Part shown: in pieces, positions 8,527 to 16,491 of the stretch
How the letters are laid out: the number at the start of each line of letters is the position of its first letter
Position numbering within the stretch: position 1 is the stretch's first letter
Origin: UBA1081 sp045537555
Lineage (GTDB): Bacteria > Bacillota > Clostridia > Oscillospirales > Acutalibacteraceae
Reading direction: 5' to 3'
Length of the DNA: 64,000 nt
Assembly: GCA_045537555.1 (NCBI GenBank)
Contig: JAZSPR010000146.1
Location: 62,001 to 126,000 of the forward strand
Notes under the pieces: model-generated
Told to the model about the DNA's origin: nothing
The model's database searches: none
The model's input: the letters and a program-made list of their open reading frames with translations, nothing else
Program-made: the position numbers and the translations under genes

Positions 8527-8577
8527 GTTATATAGGATTCTATCAAAAATTACCGTTCGGTAAAAAAATCATATAAC
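8527..8577. promoter_or_regulatory. Nested palindromes in the tgt upstream gap
   Basis: GTTATAT (8527-8533) and ATATAAC (8571-8577) enclose TTACCG-TT-CGGTAA (8550-8563). The inner site matches the TTACC-N4-GGTAA palindrome found at phage promoters further right. The rest of the gap between tgt and the DUF2442 gene (8483-8679) holds this and the terminator at 8632-8668. No clear tgt promoter was assigned. Confidence 0.5.
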
Positions 8578-8631
8578 ATTCGTATCGGTTAGAATGCTTA
8601 CAGTATAACGGAATCTGCAGAAAATTTCAAT

Positions 8632-8668
8632 ACAAAAAAACAACGCAGGAAGAAAATTCTCCTGCGTT
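8632..8668 (-). terminator. Intrinsic terminator of the DUF4160-DUF2442 operon
   Basis: AACGCAGGA (8642-8650) pairs with TCCTGCGTT (8660-8668), and a GAA/TTC extension lengthens the stem. On the - strand it is followed by a run of T (8640-8634). It lies just after the DUF2442 stop codon. Confidence 0.8.
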
Positions 8669-8679
8669 CAAAAATTTCA

Positions 8680-9039
8680 TTATTCATCGGTTCCAATATC
8701 GTCCCAATCGATTGCATCTGCATCAACAAAACCACTGTTTTCCGCTTCCCTGATTCGATTGTGTTCGTCAGGTGTTACCTTTGTAAAATCAGCATCCCAA
8801 TCACTACTGCATTCATACAACTCGTGAGGGGCAATATCTTGACCATCCGCCCATTCAATTCCAACACCATCAGGTAAAACTCTGACAGTCTTGAAATAAG
8901 ACCAATCCTTTAATTTACCGAACCATGTTCCTGAAATATACGGTTCTACATCAAACAGTTTAATTTCGCCCGTTTCGTATGTTAATCGGATAACATACGG
9001 TTTAACGGGCTCTACTCTTGTTACTTTTGGCTGTAACAT
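8680..9039 (-). CDS. DUF2442 domain protein
   Basis: 119 aa. The start is at ATG 9039 (GGAG upstream) rather than the longer frame. The core VTRVEPVKPYVIRLTYETG, FDVEPYI, FKTVRVLPDGVGIEWADG is typical of DUF2442, a small fold usually paired with DUF4160. A tail of about 35 acidic residues follows (PDEHNRI...WDDIGTDE). It overlaps the DUF4160 context by position and shares its promoter. The pair resembles toxin-antitoxin modules; the biochemical role is unknown. Confidence 0.8.
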   Translation of the reverse strand: MLQPKVTRVEPVKPYVIRLTYETGEIKLFDVEPYISGTWFGKLKDWSYFKTVRVLPDGVGIEWADGQDIAPHELYECSSDWDADFTKVTPDEHNRIREAENSGFVDADAIDWDDIGTDE

Positions 9040-9050
9040 TGAATCACTCC

Positions 9051-9317
9051 TTATTTTAACGGGTCGATTCGGAAAACCTGTTCGCCATCTGAAAGAAGTT
9101 TCCAATTAGCCTTCAAATCTTCACGGTGAATTTCAATCCAAGCTGCGAGAAGTTTCATTTTTGAATTAGGAATTTCTCCTTCAATTATGTTGCCATTGAA
9201 ATCAACTACAACTTCTTTACCTGAATATTCAGCGTGTATGTGAGGTGCTTTGTGCTTTCCACCTTTTTCACGATACATTCGAACAATTATTCCATAAAAT
9301 GTGCATAATACAGGCAT
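9051..9317 (-). CDS. DUF4160 domain protein
   Basis: 88 aa. The start is chosen at ATG 9317 (GGAG with 8-nt spacing); a GTG at 9326 is possible. The signature PVLCTFYGIIVRMY, HKAPHIHAEYSG and HREDLKANW is DUF4160. It is the first gene after the promoter at 9353-9380 and is co-transcribed with DUF2442. Confidence 0.82.
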   Translation of the reverse strand: MPVLCTFYGIIVRMYREKGGKHKAPHIHAEYSGKEVVVDFNGNIIEGEIPNSKMKLLAAWIEIHREDLKANWKLLSDGEQVFRIDPLK

Positions 9318-9352
9318 TTTTTTCACTCCATAGATAGATTTATTGTGACTTT

Positions 9353-9380
9353 ATCGTAACATAACCTACCTAAAAGTCAA
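9353..9380 (-). promoter_or_regulatory. Phage-family promoter P1 (GGTAGG class)
   Basis: On the - strand TTGACT, a 16-nt spacer containing TTTAGGTAGG, and TACGAT. It closely matches the other accessory-arm promoters, except for TACGAT in place of TAAGAT. The start point would be about 30 nt upstream of the DUF4160 ATG. Confidence 0.75.
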
Positions 9381-9458
9381 TAGTAAATACAAGAAAATGC
9401 AATGCCCGGCAAAGTTTTTTTCTATATCAATTATAAGCATAAAAACAACTCCTGTCAA

Positions 9459-9487
9459 GAAAAAAGAAGCCGGGATTTTTTCTCCCG
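9459..9487 (-). terminator. Terminator at the end of the accessory arm
   Basis: CGGGA (9471-9475) and TCCCG (9483-9487) form a short GC stem followed on the - strand by GCTTCTTTTTT. It lies 14 nt after the last accessory gene (9502-9774). Confidence 0.7.
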
Positions 9488-9501
9488 ACCTCCTTGTTTT
9501 A

Positions 9502-9774
9502 TCACTCTTCGATTGTCAATGTGCTTTTTCTTCTCTGAACATCATTTACCGCATAAATAGCATCAACTACAAGCATATCTCCTGATAGCTTATCAAGGTC
9601 ATCTGCTACCAATTTTATCGCATCCCATAGTGCATAGAATGCAGATGTTCCCCTGTTGTACTTCTCCTGTTCTTCAGGTGAGCAGCATAGGTCGAGAAAT
9701 GAATGTTCTATTGCAAACATTAGTGCTTCTGCCTTGCCGATGTCAAAAATGGCTTTGTCGAGATTTTTGTTCAT
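9502..9774 (-). CDS. Small helical accessory protein, unknown
   Basis: 90 aa, mostly helical (DKAIFDIGKAEALMFAIEHSF, YALWDAIKLVADDLDKLSGDM). No family is recognised. It is the last gene of the leftmost accessory operon, separated from the previous gene by a 190-nt structured gap and followed by a terminator. Confidence 0.6.
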   Translation of the reverse strand: MNKNLDKAIFDIGKAEALMFAIEHSFLDLCCSPEEQEKYNRGTSAFYALWDAIKLVADDLDKLSGDMLVVDAIYAVNDVQRRKSTLTIEE

Positions 9775-9814
9775 TGCTTTTTACTTCTCCTCTTTAATGT
9801 GGAATTTTGACACT

Positions 9815-9910
9815 CGGACACCGGAGGAGTTACAAGCTTCATCTTCTTACAATGTTGGTTGGGGAGCTGTTGCGGCTCCTGTGCGAGCATCGGGAACCGT
9901 GTCCCTTTTT
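9815..9910. other. Structured intergenic element
   Basis: In the 190-nt gap 9775-9965, GGACAC-C-GG (9816-9824) can pair with CCGTGTCC (9897-9904). It encloses a GGAGC/GCTCC hairpin (9863-9879), and on the + strand it is followed by TTTTT. It may be an RNA element or processing site. No convincing promoter was found, and no coding sequence with a ribosome-binding site is visible. Confidence 0.35.
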
Positions 9911-9965
9911 GCTGTCCGCCACCATTATTTTACACCATCTGAAGGAAACTTTATACCATTGGAGC

Positions 9966-10634
9966 TTAATCGGCAAGTTGCGAGATTATAATTTTTACTC
10001 TTTCCCACAGCCCACGCAAGCAAAGGTCAAAGAGTCTGAAACTACCATTTACTGTGATTCTGTGCGTAGGGGTGATATTCTCATTTATCGTATCAAAGTA
10101 AAGATTCTTTATCTGCTGTGCAGTTAAACCTGATTCATCTACAGCACGCTTCGCTTGTTGCATTGCGAAAACATTTAATGGGAGCTTTCTTTCAGGGTGA
10201 TTTAATCTGACATAAAATGCTATCATCAGCAGTTTGAGTTCATCAATTCTTTTATTTTCGGCATTAAGAATTTCAGCCATTTGTTCAAGTATTGTTGCAT
10301 ATTGCTCGAGATTCCCTGACTTTAATGCGTTGTGCGATTTTACAGATAATTCTCGGAATTCGGTATTCGTATCCGCCATTTTAATTCTCCTTAACTGTGA
10401 TTCAGAAATGCTGTGTAATGATTTTTGCGAGACTTTTGCTTCGGGTAATGAAATGGGGTTATCTTTTTGGTTTCTTTGATTACAGGCAGTTGAGCGGAAT
10501 TTTGCAAGTGTAGAATCAATGAATGACGAGGAGGGAGCAAAGCAAAGTGTTGCAGATTGACCTTCAATGATATCGACATCAAGCTTTCCTGTTTCTTCCC
10601 ACTTAAATTCTAAATGTTCAGGTCGCTTTGTCAT
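9966..10634 (-). CDS. Accessory protein, possibly two products
   Basis: 222 aa from ATG 10634. An internal ATG at 10379 (product MADTNTEFRE...) has a strong AAGGAG 7-8 nt upstream, so a 137-aa protein is likely made as well or instead. The C-terminal half is well formed and helical (LKSGNLEQYATILEQMAEILNAE broken by short loops). The N-terminal half is low in recognisable structure and could be a separate gene damaged by a frameshift. Function unknown. Confidence 0.5.
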   Translation of the reverse strand: MTKRPEHLEFKWEETGKLDVDIIEGQSATLCFAPSSSFIDSTLAKFRSTACNQRNQKDNPISLPEAKVSQKSLHSISESQLRRIKMADTNTEFRELSVKSHNALKSGNLEQYATILEQMAEILNAENKRIDELKLLMIAFYVRLNHPERKLPLNVFAMQQAKRAVDESGLTAQQIKNLYFDTINENITPTHRITVNGSFRLFDLCLRGLWERVKIIISQLAD

Positions 10635-10911
10635 TGTTCTTTGCCTTTGCAATCGGTGTTTCTTCTATGGCATTTAACAAGTCTTTATGTATCATCTCTC
10701 TGTTAAGCCATAATTGGTCAGGAGTAACAGGCACATAACTCTCCATGTCAGGAGCTTCTGTAAACTCATAACCGCCACCTTCCCCTGTTCCGTCACCGTT
10801 CTGCAGATTATAATACTCTACCCTGCCGTTTAAAAATACAAAACTGTCATGTACATCAGTTCCTACTTGATGTGTCTTGTCATTCGTTTTGTCTTTGACC
10901 CAAATGTTCAT
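10618..10911 (-). CDS. Accessory protein with Gly-rich core, unknown
   Basis: 97 aa from ATG 10911. It begins MNIWVKDKTND and has a central NGDGTGEGGGYEF segment. It overlaps the following gene by 17 nt and abuts the preceding one. No family is recognised. Confidence 0.6.
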   Translation of the reverse strand: MNIWVKDKTNDKTHQVGTDVHDSFVFLNGRVEYYNLQNGDGTGEGGGYEFTEAPDMESYVPVTPDQLWLNREMIHKDLLNAIEETPIAKAKNNDKAT

Positions 10912-11090
10912 TAACATTTCTTATCATGCTCCTTTTCTTTCTTTAAATAATCCAAACATTTGTCTGCATCCAACAAGCCTTCCGCTGTCAGGAACGAAAT
11001 GACATTGAATGGCGAATCGGCAACATTATTTTCTTTTACCCACTTTTTATATTTTTCCGATAATTGCAATCGATGACTAAATAAAAGCAT
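10911..11090 (-). CDS. Small conserved-type phage accessory protein
   Basis: 59 aa. The start at ATG 11090 is fixed by AAAGGAG. It contains YKKWVKENNVADSPFNVISFL followed by LLDADKCLDYLKKE, a pattern seen in small clostridial phage proteins of unknown function. Confidence 0.65.
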   Translation of the reverse strand: MLLFSHRLQLSEKYKKWVKENNVADSPFNVISFLTAEGLLDADKCLDYLKKEKEHDKKC

Positions 11091-11118
11091 TGTGGCTCCT
11101 TTCTTTGCTCTGTAATGT

Positions 11119-11337
11119 TTAATCAGGTAGCAGGTCATCTGCTATTATAACATAATAATATTTCACTGCTTCCTTTTTTAATGATTCTACGGTAAAAACT
11201 TTATTATCAATCAGATACTTAATACAGTATCTGATTGAGTCTTTTCTCAAAATGTCATAGATGTCATACATTTCCGGACTAATGTTGAGGTAATCGCTCA
11301 AAAATGCAGTTATTCTTTTTCTGTATTCTTTATCCAT
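11119..11337 (-). CDS. Small accessory protein, unknown
   Basis: 72 aa starting at ATG 11337, which overlaps the stop of the ASCH gene (TGATG). Charged and Tyr-rich, probably helical. No family is recognised. Confidence 0.6.
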   Translation of the reverse strand: MDKEYRKRITAFLSDYLNISPEMYDIYDILRKDSIRYCIKYLIDNKVFTVESLKKEAVKYYYVIIADDLLPD

Positions 11338-11927
11338 CAAGGTGTACCTACATAGCACCAATTCTGCGGCGGTCTTGTTAATGGTATTACTCCGTCAAAG
11401 CAACAACTTTCAAAAAAGCCTATACTCTCGTCTCCTTCGGAATGGAAATAACCACATTCCCTGCATTTTGGTTTTTCTTTATATTGCTCTTTGCATAGCG
11501 TTCTGAACTCGTTCAACTCTTTCGGCTTATCATAGATAACAAGGTCGGAAATGTGCCACCCGAAAAGTTCTTTGTCTCCTGCATATTCAAGAAGCCATTC
11601 TCGTTTTATGTAGCCCTGCTGTTCGGCTATATCTGCATTTTCCATTTCGCAATGACTAATAATAGCATCACATACGAACTCGCCAACTACTTTACCTAAA
11701 AACTTTTTCATCAAAGGCTGATATTCTTTCGGTATTTGGTTAAAAGACTTTTTGTCTTTACTGCAATAGATTTTTGCGACTTTATTCCAACTTTCTTCTT
11801 TTGGAAAATTTTTTCTTACTTCTATTGTTTTTTCTTTGCCGATGTTCCACCCCATTATATTGGCTATAATCAAAAACACCCAATAAGGCTGAATACTCAC
11901 CAAAATCGCTCTTTCAATTGTCTTCAT
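11337..11927 (-). CDS. ASCH-type domain protein
   Basis: 196 aa. The N-terminal 140 residues carry the phage ASCH pattern: AILVSIQPYWVFLI, KTIEVRKNFP, KVAKIYC, GKVVGEFVCD, then WHISDLVIYDKPKEL. ASCH folds are thought to bind RNA or nucleotides. A C-terminal Cys cluster (CRECGYF, ESCCF, NWCYV) ends the protein. It overlaps both neighbours by 1-4 nt. Confidence 0.75.
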   Translation of the reverse strand: MKTIERAILVSIQPYWVFLIIANIMGWNIGKEKTIEVRKNFPKEESWNKVAKIYCSKDKKSFNQIPKEYQPLMKKFLGKVVGEFVCDAIISHCEMENADIAEQQGYIKREWLLEYAGDKELFGWHISDLVIYDKPKELNEFRTLCKEQYKEKPKCRECGYFHSEGDESIGFFESCCFDGVIPLTRPPQNWCYVGTP

Positions 11928-12142
11928 TCTTTGTTTAACTCCTTTTTCAGTCGTTCTTTTTCCTCAAGAAGTTGCTTTACATATAGTTCTCTCTGCTGAA
12001 TTTCAAAAGGAGAAAGACCGGTATCTTCGTAAGAACCAAGCCTTTGAACTATTATCCTGTATGTCGCATCCTCAGTAATGCCAAAAATGGGTATTCCCCT
12101 TACAGAGAAAATTTTTCTCGTTAATCTGTCCTTATATTTCAC
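11924..12142 (-). CDS. Small coiled-coil accessory protein (YEDTGL type)
   Basis: 72 aa. It contains RLGSYEDTGLSPFEIQQREL followed by a Lys/Glu coiled coil. The YEDTGLxPxEI motif recurs in many Firmicutes phage proteins of unknown function. It overlaps the ASCH gene by 4 nt. Confidence 0.7.
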   Translation of the reverse strand: MKYKDRLTRKIFSVRGIPIFGITEDATYRIIVQRLGSYEDTGLSPFEIQQRELYVKQLLEEKERLKKELNKE

Positions 12143-12530
12143 TTTCTTTTTGCTCCTTTATTGAATTCTTACATCTTGACACAAAGCTTCTGAAATATCT
12201 TGCACTTTCTGCTATTTTGTTAACCATCGAGCTTCGGGATTTGATGTGATTATATTCTTCTTTGAACACTTTAAATATCGCATCTGCAGTAACTTCCACA
12301 TCATATGACTGATGAAGATATCTTGCTTTCCACATTCCGTCGTGGGTTAATGTTTCTTTGTTGTCGCCATTTTCATAAACAACAATTTCGTTCTGCCCCA
12401 TAGGAAACAAGCACGCTTTTGAAACAGTATAATATGCTTCACGAGCTTCTTTCGCCAACGCACAATATCCTTGCATATTTTCAATTTCCTCAATTGTCAT
12501 TTCTTCAATTAATTTAAGTGATATTTCCAT
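12132..12530 (-). CDS. Accessory protein, unknown
   Basis: 132 aa from ATG 12530 (GGA with 8-nt spacing). Helical N-terminus (LIEEMTIEEIENMQ) and a basic Ser/Arg-rich C-terminus. Overlaps its neighbours on both sides. Confidence 0.6.
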   Translation of the reverse strand: MEISLKLIEEMTIEEIENMQGYCALAKEAREAYYTVSKACLFPMGQNEIVVYENGDNKETLTHDGMWKARYLHQSYDVEVTADAIFKVFKEEYNHIKSRSSMVNKIAESARYFRSFVSRCKNSIKEQKESEI

Positions 12531-13017
12531 TTTCAGCATCCTTTCTTTCTCCGTCACTACAATAATCGTCTTCATCAAACATAGTCCAAGTCGGACTTTC
12601 TGCAGGGCTGCAACTTACACCTTCTTCTTCAAAGAAGTATGAGTGAATTTTGCAATATCCTGTGTCTTTGTGATAGTGCTTGCATTCACCGCAACATACA
12701 GGTTGATTTATCGGGTTAACAGCTCTATCATCCCAATACTCGGTTGCTCCGATTTTTCGTGGAGCAGTGCCGAACATTTCAAGCCATTCGGGAAGACTTT
12801 CATTTACAGCATCAAATTCAAGCCCCTGCTGTTTACACCAATCAATCGCATTTTGAAGCCGTTCTCCCTCTCTACAGGTCCAAAGGATAAGCCCTGCCCC
12901 TTCGGCTTTTCTTTTCTTTGCCTTTTCGATAACTCGGTGTATTGGTTCACCGATTTCCGGGTATGCGTTAACACACAGAGTTCCGTCAAAGTCTATGGCA
13001 ATTGCATCTCTACCCAT
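12514..13017 (-). CDS. HAD-like phosphatase with Cys-rich tail
   Basis: 167 aa; start at ATG 13017 or 13023. The HAD motif I is intact: AIDFDGTLCV. GLILWTCREGERLQNAIDW and ATEYWDDRAV follow, as in small phage HAD proteins. From residue about 110 it carries an extra Cys domain (CCGECKHYHKDTGYCKIH) like those in neighbouring zinc-ribbon proteins. It is probably a fused hydrolase plus metal-binding module; the substrate is unknown. Confidence 0.75.
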   Translation of the reverse strand: MGRDAIAIDFDGTLCVNAYPEIGEPIHRVIEKAKKRKAEGAGLILWTCREGERLQNAIDWCKQQGLEFDAVNESLPEWLEMFGTAPRKIGATEYWDDRAVNPINQPVCCGECKHYHKDTGYCKIHSYFFEEEGVSCSPAESPTWTMFDEDDYCSDGERKDAENGNIT

Positions 13018-13435
13018 TATCATTGCATCCTTTCTTTCGAGAGCGAAAGCACTCCTTATTTTCCATATCATAATCACAGCAAGAACAATCGCATTCGATT
13101 GGCTCATCATTTCCGTCTCTATGCAAACACTCATCACAGAGCATCATTTTTACGCCACAATACGGACAGTATATTTCATATCCGTCCTCTTTTATGTCCC
13201 ATCTTAACTCGATTTCCCTGCCGCATTCGGGACAGCATTCCACAACATTTTCCCACAAAGGAACAATTTCTTCTATTGAAGACATTAAGATTGCCTTATC
13301 GTCTTTCAACCCGAAATAAAACGGTTTTTCTATAAGTCCACGCTTGTATGCAATAAAAAGTGCTACATCACATTTGTAAAGCATCACCTTATGTATACAT
13401 TCACCCGACTTCAATTTGATTGTGTACATTTCCAT
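13010..13435 (-). CDS. Zinc-ribbon accessory protein
   Basis: 141 aa, with GGAGGA upstream. Two Cys pairs form a ribbon (CCPECGREIEL ... YCPYCGVKMMLCDEC), followed by a second cluster (CDCSCCDYD). The N-terminus is a small beta domain. No function can be assigned beyond metal binding. Confidence 0.7.
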   Translation of the reverse strand: MEMYTIKLKSGECIHKVMLYKCDVALFIAYKRGLIEKPFYFGLKDDKAILMSSIEEIVPLWENVVECCPECGREIELRWDIKEDGYEIYCPYCGVKMMLCDECLHRDGNDEPIECDCSCCDYDMENKECFRSRKKGCNDNG

Positions 13436-13675
13436 TTACGGTTCCTCCGATTCTTTTTTATATTCAGGGTCCTTTACACCCAAAACAGGATAATCAACTT
13501 CGCCACCGTTTTTTATGACTACCCTGTATCGTTTGTTAACTCCTCTATTCGAGCGATTGGCAAGTGCATAAAAGGTGTCGAGGCTTGAGCATCCAAGTTT
13601 ATCTCTGCATTCTCTTGCAGTTCCTTTGGCGAGCAGTTCATCGGTAAGAGCAAGATATATTTCATAGTATTTCAT
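13436..13675 (-). CDS. Small HTH-like phage accessory protein
   Basis: 79 aa from ATG 13675 (AGAGGTAA upstream). The pattern DELLAKGTARECRDKLG then STFYALANR resembles short phage proteins with an HTH-like core. It is the gene just upstream of repeat copy A's neighbour region; its role is unknown. Confidence 0.65.
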   Translation of the reverse strand: MKYYEIYLALTDELLAKGTARECRDKLGCSSLDTFYALANRSNRGVNKRYRVVIKNGGEVDYPVLGVKDPEYKKESEEP

Positions 13676-13694
13676 TGATTTACCTCTCAATATT

Positions 13695-13770
13695 GGCTTC
13701 TAAATCCGTTGGAATTTTTGCAAATGATATATGATAAGGAACAATCCGTAGAAAACGCTCCTATCGGTCG
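13695..13770 (-). repeat. Interspersed element, copy A
   Basis: One of four copies of a roughly 75-nt element. On the + strand it reads GGCTTCTAAATCC-rTTGGAA, a CAAATGAT core, a variable centre, then GCTCCTAtcGG. On the coding strand it begins with ATAGGAGCG at the 3' end of the zinc-ribbon gene 13761-14099, so the last residues of that gene are element-derived. Confidence 0.65.
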
Positions 13771-14099
13771 TTTTGCTTTGCTCCGCAATACATCATTGCA
13801 AGTTTATCATATTCTTCTTTCGAAATATATCCTCGCTGTTTCTGCTGTTTCCAATAACTCATTATGCTGTCATACTGAGATTTCAATTTTACATATTTCT
13901 CATGTATTGGATTAAGCTCTTTACATAAGGTTTCAAGCTCTGCCCTCTTCTCATCGAAATTCACAGCAAGCTCATAGCTCGGAGCTTTTGCAATGGATTC
14001 AGAACTGCAGTAACAACAAAGTCTCGGCGGTTCACTTTGTACCGAGAATTCTGCCTTACAGTATTTACATATCCATTTCTGATGTCTGCCTCTTGACAT
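13761..14099 (-). CDS. Zinc-ribbon plus coiled-coil accessory protein
   Basis: 112 aa. An N-terminal CKYC...CCYC ribbon (residues 11-30) precedes a long helix (KRAELETLCKELNPIHEKYV). The final residues (CGAKQNDR) overlap repeat element A, suggesting that the element's insertion replaced the original C-terminus. Confidence 0.7.
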   Translation of the reverse strand: MSRGRHQKWICKYCKAEFSVQSEPPRLCCYCSSESIAKAPSYELAVNFDEKRAELETLCKELNPIHEKYVKLKSQYDSIMSYWKQQKQRGYISKEEYDKLAMMYCGAKQNDR

Positions 14100-14114
14100 T
14101 TTTTATCACAACCT

Positions 14115-14612
14115 TTATTCGTTGCTTTCGAGAAGTCTTCTTGCTTCTTCATAAGCATTATCTATCTGAATGAAATATTCTTCGGTTCCGCCTGCATCGG
14201 GATGAGCATTTTTTACAAGCGTTCTGTATCTACTTTTTAACTCATCCTCATTCGGAATATGAGTAAAACCAAGCAACAAAAGGCACTGCGGAACTTCTTT
14301 GTGTTTCGGCAGGGCTTTCAGTCCTGCAACCCAAGTAGATAGCTCATATATTCCCCGTTCGGTCATACGGGCAATGTCTTCAAGAGTGAGTACAACCTGT
14401 GCGAACACATCTGAACCATATTTGACCTTATTGCCGTGAGTCTTTGCATTTTCGATGCTGTGTTCAAATCGATACATCTGCCCTTTGTACCAAAACTCAA
14501 TCCAACAGGAGAACCTGTCCCAATTATAGTCGTATTTTTCCACACCGAGTCGGGACATTACTTTTTCGAGTTTTGCTTCATATGTAGCTGCATCTGCGTA
14601 TTGTTTAGCCAT
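14115..14612 (-). CDS. Phage J-domain protein
   Basis: 165 aa from ATG 14612. The C-terminal 50 residues form a J domain with the HPD motif (VKNAHPDAGG) between helices LKSRYRTLV and FIQIDNAYEEARRLL. J domains stimulate Hsp70 (DnaK) ATPase. The N-terminal 110 residues are a distinct unknown domain, so it is not a housekeeping DnaJ. It presumably recruits host DnaK to a phage process. Confidence 0.8.
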   Translation of the reverse strand: MAKQYADAATYEAKLEKVMSRLGVEKYDYNWDRFSCWIEFWYKGQMYRFEHSIENAKTHGNKVKYGSDVFAQVVLTLEDIARMTERGIYELSTWVAGLKALPKHKEVPQCLLLLGFTHIPNEDELKSRYRTLVKNAHPDAGGTEEYFIQIDNAYEEARRLLESNE

Positions 14613-14991
14613 TCTTTCCACCTCTCATATCTGCACCGCATCCCGGGCAAAAGTCAGGAGCAACAACATATCCTTTTATTGTCAGATGCTTGCATTCAGA
14701 GCACTTGAAGCGATAGTCATACAATCCGTCGCCGGTTTTTACTTCTTCCCACGAACTGCACTTCACTTCTTTAACATCTTCTGCATCCGCCAACGGGCAC
14801 CAACTTGCTTTTGTGGTCTTGTCATTAATGTCAAGCACTAATTTTCTGCGTTCTGCGTGTGCTTGACAACATAATGTTTTCGTCCCTCTCTTTTCTTTTT
14901 CATCACTCCAAAATGGGTGTTGTTCTATTAGATACGAAAATACACAACCGATACAACTCTTTGGCATTTCTTTTGGCACAATATAAGCCAT
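14605..14991 (-). CDS. Zinc-ribbon accessory protein
   Basis: 128 aa, started at the TGATG overlap. An N-terminal CIGCVFSYL motif, a middle WCPLAD motif and a C-terminal ribbon (KCSECKH...FCPGCGADM) are visible. The WCPL and CPxCGAxM motifs are typical of small Clostridia phage proteins of unknown function. Confidence 0.7.
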   Translation of the reverse strand: MAYIVPKEMPKSCIGCVFSYLIEQHPFWSDEKEKRGTKTLCCQAHAERRKLVLDINDKTTKASWCPLADAEDVKEVKCSSWEEVKTGDGLYDYRFKCSECKHLTIKGYVVAPDFCPGCGADMRGGKNG

Positions 14992-15332
14992 CACTCCGCA
15001 CCGCCTTTACACGAAAATGGTTTAAAAATGGTGACAACAAATCCTCTCATTACCAAAACATATCGGTCATCAAACTCCTGTTCATCAATTTGTTTGGCGT
15101 AATTATAACCATTTATCCAACTTCTTAGTTGTGCTTCTTCTATATTTCCATTGCAAGTTGCTTTGTGCGTAAAATAATAATTCAGCCATTCGCACCATTT
15201 ATCAAGGTAAAAAAACAATTGCATTTCTGCAGTTGTATTTTCCCCAATAAAATTGAACACATCTTGACTGTCAAGAAGTCGGTTTTTTGTTCCTTTTTCT
15301 TTATGCAAATTTAGTGTGATAATTTTTTTCAT
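14991..15332 (-). CDS. Accessory protein, unknown
   Basis: 113 aa. Begins MKKIITLNLHKEKG; Trp/Tyr-rich middle (LDKWCEWLNYYF); ends CKGGAE. No family is recognised. Coupled to its neighbours by 1-4 nt overlaps. Confidence 0.6.
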   Translation of the reverse strand: MKKIITLNLHKEKGTKNRLLDSQDVFNFIGENTTAEMQLFFYLDKWCEWLNYYFTHKATCNGNIEEAQLRSWINGYNYAKQIDEQEFDDRYVLVMRGFVVTIFKPFSCKGGAE

Positions 15333-15643
15333 CGTTTTGAATCTCCTACAATTGCCAACACTGCATCTTCTTTCTTTGGGAAGACTGATATCCCAAGCTT
15401 TGGTATATCGCTCAATTTGAATTTGCCGGTATTAAGCCAACTTTCCATTTTTCCGTGTCTGTATTTTTGTCCTATAACAAAAACTTCTGACCCGAGCTTA
15501 CAAGGTAGCTCAAAAATCAAATCCTTGTCTTTAAAATGAGGACAATCAAACTCTTCACTCAACAGGTTCGGCATCTCTTCATTTTCAAGCCAATCTTCAT
15601 TGCATTTATCATAATGATAACAATTTTTACAAGATTTCATCAT
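15329..15643 (-). CDS. PCKxG-family Cys-rich accessory protein
   Basis: 104 aa. N-terminal CKNCYHYDKC cluster, then FKDKDLIFELPCKLGSEVFVI and a C-terminal GISVFPKKEDAVLAI. It is the same two-part plan (Cys cluster, PCKxG beta domain, VFxxxxxA end) as 20104-20505 and 42290-42667, so it is one of several paralogues. Confidence 0.7.
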   Translation of the reverse strand: MMKSCKNCYHYDKCNEDWLENEEMPNLLSEEFDCPHFKDKDLIFELPCKLGSEVFVIGQKYRHGKMESWLNTGKFKLSDIPKLGISVFPKKEDAVLAIVGDSKR

Positions 15644-16107
15644 TTTGCACCGCCTTTAGCAAACTCAGGATGCTCGTGGATAGTGCCTATTATTGTTGTA
15701 TTATCCCAAGTCCAATCGTTTAACGGTTGTAAGTATTCGTCCGTCTTAAATGCATAACAGAAATTTTCATCATCGAAAATTACCATAGCCCTGAATACGG
15801 AAGTTTTGGGATATCCCCAACTGTCGTCATAGTCTTCATAACACTCAACAACATCACCTACAAAAAGCTTTTCGTCACCGAGCGTCTTTCCCGTGAACTG
15901 ACCTACTGTTTCAGGAATTACGCCCCTTATTGTCGGGATTATTTGGTCTTCTCTTTCATACCAACCTATAAAAGCTTTGTCGGGTTGGTTGTAAACAGGC
16001 TGATAAAATCCCTCTACATACTCACCCTTTATCTTTTTTCCGTTAAGTGTTATTTCTGATTTACCCTTTTCATCAGGGTGAAAGCCTTTAAACAAAATAT
16101 CAGGCAT
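15640..16107 (-). CDS. YopX family protein
   Basis: 155 aa. The YopX pattern is clear: KGEYVEGFYQP, VIPETVGQFTG, EKLFVGDVVE, and IIGTIHEHPE at the end. YopX proteins occur widely in Firmicutes phages such as SPbeta; function unknown. Confidence 0.85.
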   Translation of the reverse strand: MPDILFKGFHPDEKGKSEITLNGKKIKGEYVEGFYQPVYNQPDKAFIGWYEREDQIIPTIRGVIPETVGQFTGKTLGDEKLFVGDVVECYEDYDDSWGYPKTSVFRAMVIFDDENFCYAFKTDEYLQPLNDWTWDNTTIIGTIHEHPEFAKGGAK

Positions 16108-16489
16108 TATTTACACCTCTTTCGTTCATTTTTGTTCCGCATTCAGGGCAAAATTTTGGTTTTCTATAACAGTCATAGTACAGCTCGTAAGATGCATCAT
16201 CGCTTATTTCAAATCCACAAGAAGAGCATTCTTGATTAATATATTGGTCCTGCACCCATTCGCCGTGCTTCACTTCTGCAAGTTCTTTATTTTCACCTAA
16301 TCCAACTCCGTATGACTGTAACTGTTTAATGGCAGTATCTCGCTCCCATTTGAGCTGTTCTATTGATTTAACTTCCACAACATCAGCGGTAGGTACAAGG
16401 TCTAATATTTTTTCAAAATCTACGACAGAGAGCGGCGAAACCCTTTTTGCAACATTTACCGCTGAGTCCGTGTTAATATACCTTGGCAT
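16100..16489 (-). CDS. Zinc-ribbon accessory protein (KHGEW type)
   Basis: 129 aa. MPRYINTDSAV start, a helical middle with PTADVVEV, then KHGEWVQDQY and a CSSCGFE...FCPECGTKM ribbon. It shares the PTADVV/KHGxW/CPEC arrangement with 38373-38651 and is a paralogue at the other end of the arm. Confidence 0.75.
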   Translation of the reverse strand: MPRYINTDSAVNVAKRVSPLSVVDFEKILDLVPTADVVEVKSIEQLKWERDTAIKQLQSYGVGLGENKELAEVKHGEWVQDQYINQECSSCGFEISDDASYELYYDCYRKPKFCPECGTKMNERGVNNA

Positions 16490-16491
16490 TA

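Noticed and set aside
9807..9835. TTGACA-N17-TTACAA as a + strand promoter
   Set aside because: The -10 is poor, and its start point would fall inside the predicted stem rather than before it.
12643..13335. 230-codon + strand frame
   Set aside because: Antisense of three well-supported - strand genes, no start signal.
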